In this document: positions 50,832 to 60,015 of the stretch, piece after piece | Position numbering within the stretch: the first letter of the stretch is position 1 | Layout of the letters: each line of letters starts with the position of its first letter | Origin: Saccharomonospora sp. NB11 | Lineage (GTDB): Bacteria > Actinomycetota > Actinomycetes > Mycobacteriales > Pseudonocardiaceae | Assembly: GCF_015910535.1 (NCBI RefSeq) | Contig: NZ_JACBJG010000006.1 | Location: 1-64,000 of the forward strand | DNA length: 64,000 bases | Direction of reading: 5' to 3' | Made by a program: the position numbers and the translations under genes | The notes under the pieces: generated by a model | What the model was told of the DNA's origin: nothing | The model's input: only the letters and a program-made list of their open reading frames with translations | Database searches by the model: none

Positions 50832-52459
50832 GCCAGACGACCACCGAACCACCGGAGACACCGCGTCCGGTCTACCGGCAGACGCCGCTGCGTCGGGGCT
50901 GGGCGTTCGTGCGGAACACGTGGCGTGGGCTGACGTCCATGCGCACCGCGTTGGTGCTGCTGTTCCTGCTGGCGTTGGCCGCCCTGCCGGGGGCGCTGCT
51001 GCCGCAGTGGGATCTCAACGCGCAGAAGACCGAGGAGTACATCGCCGAGCACGGTTGGTGGGGCGAGCTGCTCGACCGGCTGCAGTTCTTCGACGTCTAC
51101 TCCAGCCCGTGGTTCTCGGCCATCTACCTGCTGCTCATGGTGTCGCTCGTCGGGTGCCTCGTGCCGAGGACGGGCGACTACCTCCGCGCCATGCGCGCGG
51201 GTCCGGTGTTGACGCCGAGGAACCTGGCGCGGCTGCCGCACCACGTCAGGGCCGAGATCGAGGCCGACCCGGACACGGTGCTGGGCGAGGTGCGCCGCAG
51301 GCTGCGCGGCTGGCGGGTCGTCGAGCGGACGGAGGCCGACGGGGTCCGCACCATCAGCGCCGAGCGCGGTTACCTGCGGGAGACCGGGAACCTGCTCTTC
51401 CACTTCGGCATGCTGGGCCTGATCGCCACGTTCGCGCTCGGCGCGATGTACTCGTACGAGGGCCAGGTGATCGTCCACGCCAACGGGCACGAGTTCTGCA
51501 ACTCCGGTGTCTTCGCCTACGACTCGTTCAACCCGGGCCTGCAGGTCGACGGCACCCAGCTCTCGCCGTTCTGCGTGAAGGTCAACGCCTTCGAGGCGGA
51601 GTACACCGACGTCGGGCAGCCCGTCAGTTACGAGGCCGACATCCAGTACCAGTCCGGCGAGGACCTGACCACGGGCACGTGGCGCGACCATCACCTGGAG
51701 GTCAACGAGCCGCTGCGCACGGCGGGCGACCGCGTCTACCTGCTCGGCCACGGGTACGCGCCGACGTTCACGGTGACCTGGCCGGACGGCGAGACGCGGA
51801 CGCAGACCGTGCAGTGGCGGCCCACCGACACGACGACGATGCTCTCGCAGGGGGCGACGAAGTTCGACCCGCCCGGGATCACCGACTCGGCGGAGCGCCG
51901 GAAGAACCAGCTCGCGATCACGGGGCTGTTCGCGCCCACGGCGTTGTTGCACGGCAACATCCTGTCGTCGTCCTATCCGGAGCTCACCGATCCGGCCGTG
52001 GCGGTCGACGTCATGCGTGGGGAGCTGGGAGTCGACTCCGGACGTTCGCAGTCGATCTTCGAGATCGACCAGCGCATGGTCGACTCCGGACGACTGGAGC
52101 GGGTGGCCCGCGAGAACCTCAAGGTCGGTGAGAGCATCACGCTCGACGACGGCACCGAGATCAGCTTCGACGGTGTTCGGCGGTGGGTGTCGTTGCAGGT
52201 CTCGCACGATCCGACGCAGGGCTGGATGCTCGCCTTCGCCATCGTGATGTTCGCCGGGCTGGGCGCGTCGTTGGCGGTGAAACGCCGCCGGTTCTGGGCG
52301 CGCGTGTCTCCGGCCGCCGACTCCGGCGACGGGGATGTCCGACGCTCTGTAGTAGAGTTGGGCGGGCTCGCCCGCACCGACCAAGCCGGGTACGGCGAGG
52401 AGTTCACCGCGCTCTCGCGGGACATCCTCGACCTCACGCAGGACAGAAAGGCACGCTGA
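50828..52459 (+). CDS. resB: Cytochrome c biogenesis protein ResB (Ccs1)
   Basis: A 543-residue ResB with three N-terminal helices (about 38-55, 95-112, 187-205), a large extracytoplasmic domain (about 210-470) and a fourth helix near 470-490. Family segments include NTWRGLTSMRTALVLLFLLA, LLPQWDLNAQKTEEYI and YLRETGNLLFHFGMLGLI, the last with the conserved haem-contacting His. With CcsA it forms the system II haem lyase. Its stop overlaps the next ATG by one base (TGATG). Confidence 0.95.
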   Translation: MSQTTTEPPETPRPVYRQTPLRRGWAFVRNTWRGLTSMRTALVLLFLLALAALPGALLPQWDLNAQKTEEYIAEHGWWGELLDRLQFFDVYSSPWFSAIYLLLMVSLVGCLVPRTGDYLRAMRAGPVLTPRNLARLPHHVRAEIEADPDTVLGEVRRRLRGWRVVERTEADGVRTISAERGYLRETGNLLFHFGMLGLIATFALGAMYSYEGQVIVHANGHEFCNSGVFAYDSFNPGLQVDGTQLSPFCVKVNAFEAEYTDVGQPVSYEADIQYQSGEDLTTGTWRDHHLEVNEPLRTAGDRVYLLGHGYAPTFTVTWPDGETRTQTVQWRPTDTTTMLSQGATKFDPPGITDSAERRKNQLAITGLFAPTALLHGNILSSSYPELTDPAVAVDVMRGELGVDSGRSQSIFEIDQRMVDSGRLERVARENLKVGESITLDDGTEISFDGVRRWVSLQVSHDPTQGWMLAFAIVMFAGLGASLAVKRRRFWARVSPAADSGDGDVRRSVVELGGLARTDQAGYGEEFTALSRDILDLTQDRKAR

Positions 52460-53439
52460 TGCCGGTGAACGAGACGCTGTCTCAGTACAGCGACTGGTCG
52501 TACACCACCTCGGTCGTGGTGTACGTGCTGGCGATGATTTTCTTCCTCGTCGAACAGGCATTCGGCAAGCGCGGTGTGCAGGCCGCCGAACGCACGAGGC
52601 AGAAGGAGTTCGCCGGCGTGGGGGGCGGCTCGACGGCGACCGCGTCGACCTCGGACACTGCCACCGGGGCGCGGCAGGCCCGGACCCGCACCGAGCGCAT
52701 CGGTCGCATGGGTGTGGCCCTCACCGTCCTCGGCGTCGGTCTGCACCTCGCGGCACTGGTGCTCCGCGGGCTGGCCACCAGCCGGTTCCCGCTGGGCAAC
52801 ATGTACGAGTACATCACCGCGATCACTCTCGTCACCGTGGTCGCGTGGCTGGTGATGATGGCCCGGCACCCCATTCGTCACCTGTCGTCCTTCGTGCTGC
52901 TGCCCGTGGTCATCCTCATGTTCGTCGGCGGCACGCTGCTCTACGCCGTCGCGGCTCCGGTGCAGCCCGCGTTGCAGTCCTACTGGCTCGTGATCCACGT
53001 GACCGCCGCCGCCGTGGGCTCGGGCATCTTCCTCGTGCCGGGCGTGGCGAGCATCCTGTACCTGATCCGGTCGGCCTATGACCGGGACCCGGTGAAGTTC
53101 GGCAAGCTGGCGCCGAAGCTGCCGAGCGCCGACGTGCTCGACCGGGTCGCCTACCGGACCACCGTCTTCGCGTTCCCCGTGTTCACTTTCGGCATCCTGT
53201 GCGGTGCCGTGTGGGCCGAGGCCGCTTGGGGTCGGTTCTGGGGCTGGGACCCGAAGGAGACCGTCGCGTTCGTCGCGTGGGTCATCTACGCCGCCTACCT
53301 GCACTCGCGGGCGACCGCGGGGTGGCGAGGCACGCGCGCCGCGACGATCAACGTCGTCGGCTTCGCGGCCACCGTGTTCAACCTGTTCTTCGTCAACCTC
53401 GTGTCGACCGGACTTCACTCGTATGCCGGAGTCGGCTGA
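52459..53439 (+). CDS. ccsA: Cytochrome c biogenesis protein CcsA/CcsB (haem handling)
   Basis: A 326-residue polytopic protein. The WWD haem-binding motif WGRFWGWDPKETVAFVAW lies near residue 257; conserved His residues are present in YWLVIHVTAAAVGSG, ALVLRGLATSRFPLGNMYE marks the first haem-side loop, and AAYLHSRATAGWRG follows the WWD loop. A Ser/Thr/Ala-rich loop (about 50-80) is a lineage insertion. It exports haem and ligates it to apocytochrome c with ResB. Confidence 0.95.
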   Translation: MPVNETLSQYSDWSYTTSVVVYVLAMIFFLVEQAFGKRGVQAAERTRQKEFAGVGGGSTATASTSDTATGARQARTRTERIGRMGVALTVLGVGLHLAALVLRGLATSRFPLGNMYEYITAITLVTVVAWLVMMARHPIRHLSSFVLLPVVILMFVGGTLLYAVAAPVQPALQSYWLVIHVTAAAVGSGIFLVPGVASILYLIRSAYDRDPVKFGKLAPKLPSADVLDRVAYRTTVFAFPVFTFGILCGAVWAEAAWGRFWGWDPKETVAFVAWVIYAAYLHSRATAGWRGTRAATINVVGFAATVFNLFFVNLVSTGLHSYAGVG

Positions 53440-53528
53440 CGTACCTGTTCAGGGGCGGTTACCGTCTTCCGTGTGACGCGTGAGGGGGACGTTGGTCCAC
53501 CCAGCCAACCCATCGGAGGACTGACGCG

Positions 53529-54668
53529 GTGACCACACCCAACGAACCCGGCGTGCCGGATCATCCGCTCTATTCCGAGGCGAGCACGGACTCGACACCT
53601 CACCCGACGGCCTGGCAACAGGGACCGTCCGGTCCGTGGCAGGCGCCGATGCCGCCCGTCGTACCGAACACCCAGCACGGAGTGTCGGTGCCGGGAGGAT
53701 TGCCCGCACCGCAGTACCCGGTGACCGGTCCGCAGCCGGCGGGATTCGACGGGGCGCAGTTCGTGCGCAAGCCGAAGCGCGAGCCCAGGTCGGGGTGGCG
53801 CAGGGCCGTCTACGTGGCAACCGGGAAGCTCGTGAACCCGGGTGAGGGCCCCGCCGACCGCCACCACAGGGAGCTGGTGTCGCGGGTGAACCAGCCGCTG
53901 CGCGGCTGCTACCGGATCGCGATGCTGAGCCTGAAGGGCGGCGTGGGCAAGACCACCATGACCACCACGCTCGGCTCGACGTTCGCGTCGTTGCGCGGCG
54001 ACCGCGTGATCGCCGTGGACGCCAACCCCGACACCGGCACGCTCGCGCAGAAGATCCCGATCGAGACCACGGCGACGGTGCGTCACCTGCTGCGCGACGC
54101 CGACCGCATCGCCCGTTACAGCGACGTCCGGGCCTATACGTCGCAGGGGCCGAGCAGACTGGAGGTGCTGGCGTCGGACGCCGACCCCGCCGTCTCCGAG
54201 GCGTTCTCCGAGCACGACTACCTTCGCGTGTTGTCGGTGCTGGAGCGGTTCTACAACGTCGTGCTCACCGACTGTGGCACCGGACTGATGCACTCGGCGA
54301 TGAAGGGCGTGCTCGACTCCGCGGACGCGCTCGTGGTGGTCTCGTCCAGTTCGTTGGACGGCGCGCGCAGCGCCTCCGCCACGCTCGACTGGTTGGAGGC
54401 CCACGGCTACGGCGACCTGGTGTCCCGCTCGGTCGCGGTGATCAACTCAGTGCGGCCCCGGACGGGTTCGGTGGACATCGACCGGCTGACCGCCCACTTC
54501 GCGGCACGCGTGCGCGGGGTGGCGAGAATTCCGTTCGACCCGCACCTGGAGGAAGGCGCCGAGATCGAGCTCGACCGCCTGTCGAAGGAGACCCGGTCGG
54601 CTCTGCTCGAACTGGCCGCGACCATCGCCGACGGCTTCGACGCGCCGGGACGGCCGTTGCCGAGCTGA
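53529..54668 (+). CDS. MinD/ParA-like ATPase with Pro-rich N-terminus (Rv0530-like)
   Basis: A 379-residue protein. Residues 1-95 are Pro/Gln-rich and disordered; the ATPase part starts with RIAMLSLKGGVGKTTMTTTL (deviant Walker A, near 137), IAVDANPDTGTL, VLTDCGTGLMHSAMKGVL and VINSVRPRTG. It is of the same group as EspI-type and Rv0530 ATPases, which often pair with secretion systems, though no secretion gene is here. GGAGGA precedes GTG 53529 by 8 nt. Confidence 0.88.
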   Translation: MTTPNEPGVPDHPLYSEASTDSTPHPTAWQQGPSGPWQAPMPPVVPNTQHGVSVPGGLPAPQYPVTGPQPAGFDGAQFVRKPKREPRSGWRRAVYVATGKLVNPGEGPADRHHRELVSRVNQPLRGCYRIAMLSLKGGVGKTTMTTTLGSTFASLRGDRVIAVDANPDTGTLAQKIPIETTATVRHLLRDADRIARYSDVRAYTSQGPSRLEVLASDADPAVSEAFSEHDYLRVLSVLERFYNVVLTDCGTGLMHSAMKGVLDSADALVVVSSSSLDGARSASATLDWLEAHGYGDLVSRSVAVINSVRPRTGSVDIDRLTAHFAARVRGVARIPFDPHLEEGAEIELDRLSKETRSALLELAATIADGFDAPGRPLPS

Positions 54669-54682
54669 ACCCGCATACGGAC

Positions 54683-54713
54683 GCTCCCGGGGCTCGGAAG
54701 CGGCGCCGGGAGC
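54683..54713. terminator. Bidirectional hairpin between convergent genes
   Basis: GCTCCCGG (54683-54690) pairs with CCGGGAGC (54706-54713) around 15 nt in the gap between the MinD-like gene and the small membrane protein gene. Confidence 0.6.
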
Positions 54714-54719
54714 GCGGGA

Positions 54720-54905
54720 TCAACTGGAGGACTCGTCGTCCTTGTTCTTCTTCTGCTGCTCGGAGAGACGACGAAGGAACTCGGGATCGTCGTCGGGCGC
54801 AAGGGGTTTCTGCTGGGCGGTCACCCCGACACGTTCGGCGCCGAGCATGCGCCACAGGAGGACAGCGACAGTGGCGGCGCCGATCGCCGCGAGCAGGTAG
54901 ATCAT
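54720..54905 (-). CDS. Small single-helix membrane protein
   Basis: A 61-residue protein: MIYLLAAIGAATVAVLLWRM as one membrane helix, then a charged cytoplasmic part with DDDPEFLRRLSEQQKKNKD. ATG 54905 has AAGGGAGCGAGC just upstream, which decides it over a longer open frame. It sits in the Rv0531-like position. The function is unknown. Confidence 0.8.
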   Translation of the reverse strand: MIYLLAAIGAATVAVLLWRMLGAERVGVTAQQKPLAPDDDPEFLRRLSEQQKKNKDDESSS

Positions 54906-54984
54906 GCTCGCTCCCTTCGGTGTGTCGCGCAGATGACCCACACTACTGCACCCGAGATTAACCCTTTTGTCCATTGCGCTGTCC

Positions 54985-55034
54985 GGGGTGTCCTTCGCAA
55001 GGCAGGGGACCGGATGGCAGACGAAGGACACCCC
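54985..55034 (-). terminator. Hairpin after bldC
   Basis: GGGGTGTCCTTCG (54985-54997) pairs perfectly over 13 bp with CGAAGGACACCCC (55022-55034) around 24 nt, 8 bp beyond the bldC stop on the minus strand. Confidence 0.6.
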
Positions 55035-55042
55035 GAAGGGGG

Positions 55043-55252
55043 TCAGTTCCGGGGGCGTTCACTCGCGTCCGTGGTCAGCTCGGCCAGCAGCTGATTGACC
55101 TCGGACTCGCGGAAACGGCGATGTCCCCCAGGGGTGCGGATCGATCCGATACGACCCGCAGTCGCCCATCGCGTCACCGTCTTCGGGTCCACTCGGAACA
55201 ATGCGGCGACTTCGCCCGGCGTCAGAAGCCGGCCTCCAGTGCTCGCGGTCAC
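55043..55252 (-). CDS. bldC: Developmental transcriptional regulator BldC
   Basis: A 69-residue MerR-like DNA-binding protein: LLTPGEVAALFRVDPKTVTR (residues 9-28), then WATAGRIGSIRTPGGHRRFR and ESEVNQLL. This is almost the same as Streptomyces BldC, which binds cooperatively to direct repeats and delays sporulation. GTG 55252 opens the conserved sequence directly. A 13-bp hairpin follows the stop. Its presence with the BldN-like sigma factor points to a filamentous, differentiating organism. Confidence 0.93.
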   Translation of the reverse strand: MTASTGGRLLTPGEVAALFRVDPKTVTRWATAGRIGSIRTPGGHRRFRESEVNQLLAELTTDASERPRN

Positions 55253-55406
55253 TCTTCGCCTCCTTCACTACTCGGAGGTCACAATCGTGTCACTTCACCC
55301 TGCGAGTACTCGAACGGTTGTCCGAGGGTAAAGAGGTAGTAAGGGACAAACGGTGCTGTTCGGGCGTCGGACGGGTGGCCGAGGACACGGCGTAGCCTCG
55401 GACGAT

Positions 55407-55823
55407 GTGAGCGACCGCCGATCCGACACGCTTGTTCGTGACCTCAGCCTGTACGTGCTCGCCCGGTTCGCGCTGGTGGCGGTGATCGCGGCGATTCTCG
55501 TGGCGCTGCAGGTCCCGCTCCTCGTCGGCCTCGTCATCGGGCTCGTCGTGGGGCTTCCCCTCGGCCTGTTGCTGTTCCGATCCCTGAACGCGCGCGTGAC
55601 CGAGGGGCTCGCCGTGCGCAACGAGCACCGGGCCCGCGAACGCGCCCGGCTGCGGGCAGAGCTTCGCGGGGAGCAGTGGGAGGCCGGCTCCGACGACACC
55701 TCCGGGTCGGACACGGGCACGGAAGGCTCCGGCACCACGGAGCAGACCGAGCAGCAGGAACAGCAGGAGCCGCCGTCGCCCGAGGACGGCGCCGACGGTG
55801 AGCGCGCGGAGGGCGGTCGATGA
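55407..55823 (+). CDS. DUF4229 family membrane protein
   Basis: A 138-residue protein with two adjacent hydrophobic helices (about 12-30 and 33-52) in [20 protein letters not shown] and [20 protein letters not shown], then a basic helix and a Glu/Gln/Ser-rich acidic tail. GTG 55407 is chosen over ATG-like starts upstream because TAGCCT precedes it by 8 nt and the residues before it are not conserved in character. Its stop overlaps the next ATG (ATGA). Confidence 0.75.
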   Translation: MSDRRSDTLVRDLSLYVLARFALVAVIAAILVALQVPLLVGLVIGLVVGLPLGLLLFRSLNARVTEGLAVRNEHRARERARLRAELRGEQWEAGSDDTSGSDTGTEGSGTTEQTEQQEQQEPPSPEDGADGERAEGGR

Positions 55824-56884
55824 ACGACGCCTGGGTGCGGGAGGCCGTCCGCATCATCGAGGCCGACGCCAACCGCAGCGCCGACACCCACCTGCACGTG
55901 TTCCCGCTGCCTCCGGAGTGGGGGATCGACCTCTACCTCAAGGACGAGTCCGTGCACCCGACGGGCTCGCTGAAGCACCGACTCGCGAGGTCGTTGCTGC
56001 TCTACGGTCTGGTCAACGGGCGCATCGGGCCGGACACGGTTCTCGTGGAGGCCTCCAGCGGCTCGACAGCCGTGTCGGAGGCGTACTTCGCCCGTATGCT
56101 CGGTCTGCCGTTCGTCACGGTGGTGCCGCGCAAGACGAGCCGGGAGAAGATCGAGCTCATCGAGTTCTACGGCGGACGGTGCCATTTCGTCGACCGGCCG
56201 CCGGACATGTACACGGAGGCCGAGCGGCTCGCGGCGGAGTGCGGCGGCCACTATCTCGACCAGTTCACCTACGCCGAGCGGGCCACCGACTGGCGTGGGA
56301 ACAACAACATCGCCGAGTCGGTGTTCAACCAGCTTCGCGCGGAGCGGCATCCCGTGCCGTCGTGGATCGTGGTCGGTGCGGGTACCGGGGGTACGAGCGC
56401 GACGTTCGGGCGGTACGTCCGCTACCGCAGGTACGACACGAAGATCGCCGTGGTCGACCCGGAGAACTCCGCGTTCTACTGGGCCTGGCGGACGGGCGCG
56501 CGGGACTACCAGACGGGTCAGCCGTCGCGGATCGAAGGAATCGGGCGGCCTCGCGTCGAGCCGTCGTTCGTGCCCGAGGTGATCGACGAGATGATCCAGG
56601 TGCCGGACGCGGGGTCGCTCGCGGCGATCCGCTTCCTCCGCAGCCACACCGGTCACTGGGCGGGTGGCTCGACCGGTACCAACCTCTACGGCGCATTCAC
56701 CCTGATCTCGCGCATGCTCGCCAGGGGCGAGCGTGGCAGCGTGGTGACGTTGCTCTGTGACGGCGGCGAACGCTACGCCGGGACCTACTACGACGACGCG
56801 TGGCTGGCCGAACGGGGACTCGACGTCGAGCCCCACCTTGCGGCGTTCGAGAAGTTCCTGAACACGGGCGTCTTCCCCGGGTGA
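55820..56884 (+). CDS. PLP-dependent cysteine synthase family protein (Cds1-like)
   Basis: A 354-residue fold-type II PLP enzyme. The Schiff-base Lys is in [18 protein letters not shown] near residue 53, the Asn/Ser loop in [15 protein letters not shown] near 80, and the phosphate loop in [16 protein letters not shown] near 190. Sequence style ([10 protein letters not shown]-like start, [16 protein letters not shown]) is closest to the Cds1 cysteine desulfhydrase group rather than CysK. It probably degrades or makes cysteine-related compounds and releases sulfide. Coupled to the DUF4229 gene. Confidence 0.85.
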   Translation: MNDAWVREAVRIIEADANRSADTHLHVFPLPPEWGIDLYLKDESVHPTGSLKHRLARSLLLYGLVNGRIGPDTVLVEASSGSTAVSEAYFARMLGLPFVTVVPRKTSREKIELIEFYGGRCHFVDRPPDMYTEAERLAAECGGHYLDQFTYAERATDWRGNNNIAESVFNQLRAERHPVPSWIVVGAGTGGTSATFGRYVRYRRYDTKIAVVDPENSAFYWAWRTGARDYQTGQPSRIEGIGRPRVEPSFVPEVIDEMIQVPDAGSLAAIRFLRSHTGHWAGGSTGTNLYGAFTLISRMLARGERGSVVTLLCDGGERYAGTYYDDAWLAERGLDVEPHLAAFEKFLNTGVFPG

Positions 56885-56899
56885 GTCGGGGCGGCCGGT

Positions 56900-57775
56900 T
56901 CAGCCCGCGAACGCGAGCGCGGCGCCCGTGAGGATCGCCCAGGCGAGCATGGCGAAACCGGTGTCGCGAAGCACCGGGATGAGCTGCAGCCCGGTGCTGC
57001 CGGACAGCACGGTGCGGACCGGGGCGATCAGCAACGCCACCGTGGCGAGCCCCACCAGGGCCACCGGATGGGCCACCCCCAGCGCGATCGTCACCAGCAG
57101 CGGCACCACCACGAGCACGGCGTAGAAGCGGCGAGTGCCGGAGTCGCCGAGCCGGACGGCCAGGGTGATCTTGCCTGCCACGCGGTCGGTCGGGATGTCC
57201 CGGAGGTTGTTGGCCACGAGCACCGCCATCGACAGGCAGCCGACGGCCACGGCACAGCCCAGCGCCTCCCAGCTCACACGCTCTGCCTGTACGTACACGG
57301 TGCCGAGCACGGCGGCGAGGCCGAAGAACACGAACACGGCGACCTCGCCGAACCCGGCGTAGCCGTAGGGGCGCGACCCGCCGGTGTAGAACCACGCGCC
57401 GGCGATGCAGGCGGCCCCGACCAGGAGCAACCACCACTGTCCGGTGACGGCGACGAGCACGAGGCCCAGCACTCCGGCCACCGCGAACGAGGTGAGTGCT
57501 GCGGCGAGGACGGCCTTCGCCGACGCGGCGCCCGAGCCGACGAGGCGCAGCGGGCCGACGCGGTCGGAGTCGGTGCCCTTGACGCCGTCGGAGTAGTCGT
57601 TGGCGAAGTTGACGCCCACGATCAGCGCGAGGGCGACGAGCAGCGCCAGCAGCGAACGCCACCACGACAGCGCGTCGAGCTGGGCCGCGACTCCCACCCC
57701 GGCCAGCACGGGTGCGACGGCGTTCGGCAGGGTGCGGGGTCGGGCGCCCTCGATCCACTCAGCGACGGTTGCCAT
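56900..57775 (-). CDS. menA: 1,4-dihydroxy-2-naphthoate polyprenyltransferase
   Basis: A 291-residue UbiA-superfamily membrane enzyme with about eight helices. The first Asp-rich motif is [17 protein letters not shown] near residue 57 and the second [20 protein letters not shown] near 187. It attaches the polyprenyl chain to DHNA to give demethylmenaquinone. ATG 57775 is the likely start, with ATG 57784 three codons upstream. menE lies just upstream on the same strand. Confidence 0.95.
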   Translation of the reverse strand: MATVAEWIEGARPRTLPNAVAPVLAGVGVAAQLDALSWWRSLLALLVALALIVGVNFANDYSDGVKGTDSDRVGPLRLVGSGAASAKAVLAAALTSFAVAGVLGLVLVAVTGQWWLLLVGAACIAGAWFYTGGSRPYGYAGFGEVAVFVFFGLAAVLGTVYVQAERVSWEALGCAVAVGCLSMAVLVANNLRDIPTDRVAGKITLAVRLGDSGTRRFYAVLVVVPLLVTIALGVAHPVALVGLATVALLIAPVRTVLSGSTGLQLIPVLRDTGFAMLAWAILTGAALAFAG

Positions 57776-57799
57776 GCGCCTCATTCTTCGACATGGGCG

Positions 57800-58951
57800 C
57801 TAGGCGTGATCGACGTGGCCGAGCAGAAGGCGGCGCAGGGCACTGCGGTCGACCTTGCCGGGACCGATGAGCGGGAGTTCGTCCACCACCGACACCTGCT
57901 TCGGGGTGGCGGCGGCGCCGAGTTCGGCCCGGACGGTCTCCCGGAGCGCGTCGACGGCGACGTCGTCGCTGGTGGAGACCACGGCGGCGACCCGTTGGCC
58001 CCACTCCGGATCGGGCAGGCCGACGACACCGGCGGCGCGGACCGCGGGGTGCCGCAGGAGCGCGTCCTCCACCTGGCGGGCGGGCACCTTCACGCCCCCG
58101 GTGTTGATCATGTCGTCGACGCGGCCGAGCACCTGCAACCGGCCGTCGTCGCTCCAGCGGCCGACGTCGCTCGTGCGGAACCAGCCGTCGACGAACGCCT
58201 CGGCCGTCGCCTGCGCATCGAGGTGGTAGCCGTGGGCGAGCACCGGCCCGGACACCTCGATACGGTCGTCCGCACCGAGCCGGACCCGCACCCCGTCGAG
58301 CGGGACGCCGTCGTAGACGCACCCACTGGCCGTCTCGCTCATGCCGTACGAGGGCACGAGCGAGACACCCGCCGCCTCGGCCCGCCGACGCAGTGCGTCG
58401 GGGCAGGCCGCACCTCCGAGGACGATCGCGTCGAACCGCGCGACCTCCGCGCACCCCGCGTCGAGCAGCCGCGCGAGCTGGGTCGGGACCAACGCCGTGT
58501 AGTGCGGTCCGGAAGCGGACAGGACCTCGCGGGCGGCGTCGGCGAAGGCGTCGGGGCGGAACCCTCGGCTCAGGTCGACGACCCCGGGCGTGGTGCCCGC
58601 GAGGTGTGATCGCACGAGCACCTGGAGGCCGCCGATGTAGCCCGGCGGCGTGGCGAGCAACCACCGGCCCGCTCCGCCGAGTCGGGCGTGGGTGGCGTGG
58701 GCGGAGGCGAGCAGCGCTCGGGCGGACAGCAGAGTGCCCTTCGGGCGTCCGGTCGAGCCCGACGTGGTGATGATCACCGCGGTGTCGGGTTCCACCGGTT
58801 CGTCGGGACGCATCGCGGCACGCACGGACTCCGCCGCCGGATTGCGGGGGTCCAGGGGCAGCACGGCGGGACCGCCGTCGAGCGCGGCGAGCACGGCGCG
58901 GGTCAGTTCGGCCACCGACTCCGCGCTGCCGTCCGAGGCGATCACGCGCAT
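57800..58951 (-). CDS. menE: o-Succinylbenzoate-CoA ligase
   Basis: A 383-residue adenylate-forming enzyme, shorter than typical acyl-CoA ligases as usual for actinobacterial MenE. Motifs: IITTSGSTGRPKGTLLSA near 60, VPSYGMSETASGCVYDGVPL near 200, GWFRTSDVGRWSDDGRLQVL near 260, VKVPARQVEDALLRH and catalytic Lys in LIGPGKVDRSALRR. It activates OSB to OSB-CoA for MenB, which is encoded 16 bp upstream on the same strand. Confidence 0.95.
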   Translation of the reverse strand: MRVIASDGSAESVAELTRAVLAALDGGPAVLPLDPRNPAAESVRAAMRPDEPVEPDTAVIITTSGSTGRPKGTLLSARALLASAHATHARLGGAGRWLLATPPGYIGGLQVLVRSHLAGTTPGVVDLSRGFRPDAFADAAREVLSASGPHYTALVPTQLARLLDAGCAEVARFDAIVLGGAACPDALRRRAEAAGVSLVPSYGMSETASGCVYDGVPLDGVRVRLGADDRIEVSGPVLAHGYHLDAQATAEAFVDGWFRTSDVGRWSDDGRLQVLGRVDDMINTGGVKVPARQVEDALLRHPAVRAAGVVGLPDPEWGQRVAAVVSTSDDVAVDALRETVRAELGAAATPKQVSVVDELPLIGPGKVDRSALRRLLLGHVDHA

Positions 58952-58967
58952 GCTTCACGATCCCCGG

Positions 58968-59891
58968 TCAGTAGTAGTACGGGTAGTCCGACCAGTCGGG
59001 GTCGCGCTTCTCCAGGAAGGCGTCACGGCCCTCCACCGCCTCGTCCTGCTGGTAGGCCAGCCGCGTGGTCTCGCCCGCGAACACCTGCTGGCCGACGAGG
59101 CCGTCGTCGACGAGGTTGAACGCGTACTTGAGCATGCGCTGCGCGGTGGGCGACTTGCCGAGGATCTCCCAGGCCCACTCCAGCGCCTCGGCCTCCAGCC
59201 GCTCGTGGGGAACGGCCTGGTTCACCGCGCCCATCGCGTGCGCCTGCTCGGCGGTGTAGGTACGGCCGAGGAAGAAGATCTCCCGCGCGAACTTCTGCCC
59301 GACCTGGCGGGCGAGGTAGGCCGAGCCGTAGCCGCCGTCGAAGGAGCCGACGTCGGCGTCGGTCTGCTTGAACCGCGCGTGCTCGGCGGAGGCCAGCGTG
59401 AGATCGCACACGACGTGCAGGGAGTGCCCGCCACCGGCGGCCCAGCCCGGCACGACCGCGATCACGACCTTCGGCATGAACCGGATCAGCCGCTGCACCT
59501 CCAGGATGTGCAGGCGGCCCGCACGGGCGGGGTCGATCGTGTCCGACGTCTCGCCGCTGGCGTACTGATAGCCGGAGCGCCCGCGAATACGCTGGTCGCC
59601 ACCGGAACAGAACGCCCAGCCGCCGTCCTTGGGAGAGGGACCGTTGCCGGTGAGCAGGACGCATCCCACGTCCGAGCTCATCCGGGCGTGGTCGAGCGCC
59701 CGGTACAGCTCGTCCACGGTGTGCGGGCGGAAGGCGTTACGCACCTCCGGCCGGTCGAACGCGACGCGCACGACGCGTTTGCCCGATCGGCTCTTCCGCG
59801 AACGGTGGTATGTGATGTCGGTGAAGTCGAAGCCGGGGACCTCGTCCCACTCGGCGGGGTCGAACAGCTCCGAAACCTGGGTGTGGGGCAC
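58968..59891 (-). CDS. menB: 1,4-dihydroxy-2-naphthoyl-CoA synthase
   Basis: A 307-residue crotonase-family MenB: YHRSRKSRSGKRVVRVAFDR near residue 25, NAFRPHTVDELYRALDHAR, oxyanion-hole FCSGGDQRIRGRSGY near 112, WAAGGGHSLHVVCDLTLAS near 170, and the conserved C-terminal EKRDPDWSDYPYYY. It closes the naphthoate ring from OSB-CoA. GTG 59891 is chosen because TATTCT lies 7 nt upstream on the minus strand; the open frame beyond it is antisense to menD. Confidence 0.96.
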   Translation of the reverse strand: MPHTQVSELFDPAEWDEVPGFDFTDITYHRSRKSRSGKRVVRVAFDRPEVRNAFRPHTVDELYRALDHARMSSDVGCVLLTGNGPSPKDGGWAFCSGGDQRIRGRSGYQYASGETSDTIDPARAGRLHILEVQRLIRFMPKVVIAVVPGWAAGGGHSLHVVCDLTLASAEHARFKQTDADVGSFDGGYGSAYLARQVGQKFAREIFFLGRTYTAEQAHAMGAVNQAVPHERLEAEALEWAWEILGKSPTAQRMLKYAFNLVDDGLVGQQVFAGETTRLAYQQDEAVEGRDAFLEKRDPDWSDYPYYY

Positions 59892-59898
59892 GCCTGGG

Positions 59899-59904
59899 AG
59901 AATA
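59899..59904 (-). promoter_or_regulatory. Leaderless -10 element TATTCT for menB
   Basis: On the minus strand TATTCT is 7 nt from GTG 59891. The menD-side transcript starts within about 10 bp of it on the other strand. Confidence 0.55.
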
Positions 59905-59910
59905 GGCCGT

Positions 59911-60015
59911 GTGCTTCCTCTGACCGACACCCCGGCGCGGCGCCGTGAGTCGACCCACCGTGTCGCCGGGATCGCCGTCGGCGCGGTCGGCGCCGTCGAG
60001 GGGGCTGCCCGGTGA
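59911..60015 (+). CDS. Possible 34-residue leader peptide coupled to menD
   Basis: A short frame from GTG 59911 ends in TGA 60013-60015 and so overlaps the menD GTG 60012 by 4 nt (GTGA), the coupling used by real gene pairs in this window. The codons have high third-position GC. The peptide begins VLPLTDTPARRRES and ends in a Val/Gly/Ala-rich hydrophobic part. It could be a translated leader that drives menD initiation, since menD has no ribosome site of its own. Confidence 0.4.
   Translation: MLPLTDTPARRRESTHRVAGIAVGAVGAVEGAAR

Noticed and set aside
55295-56836. 513-codon minus-strand frame opposite the Cds1-like gene
   Set aside because: The sense strand carries intact PLP motifs; the frame is a codon-bias shadow.
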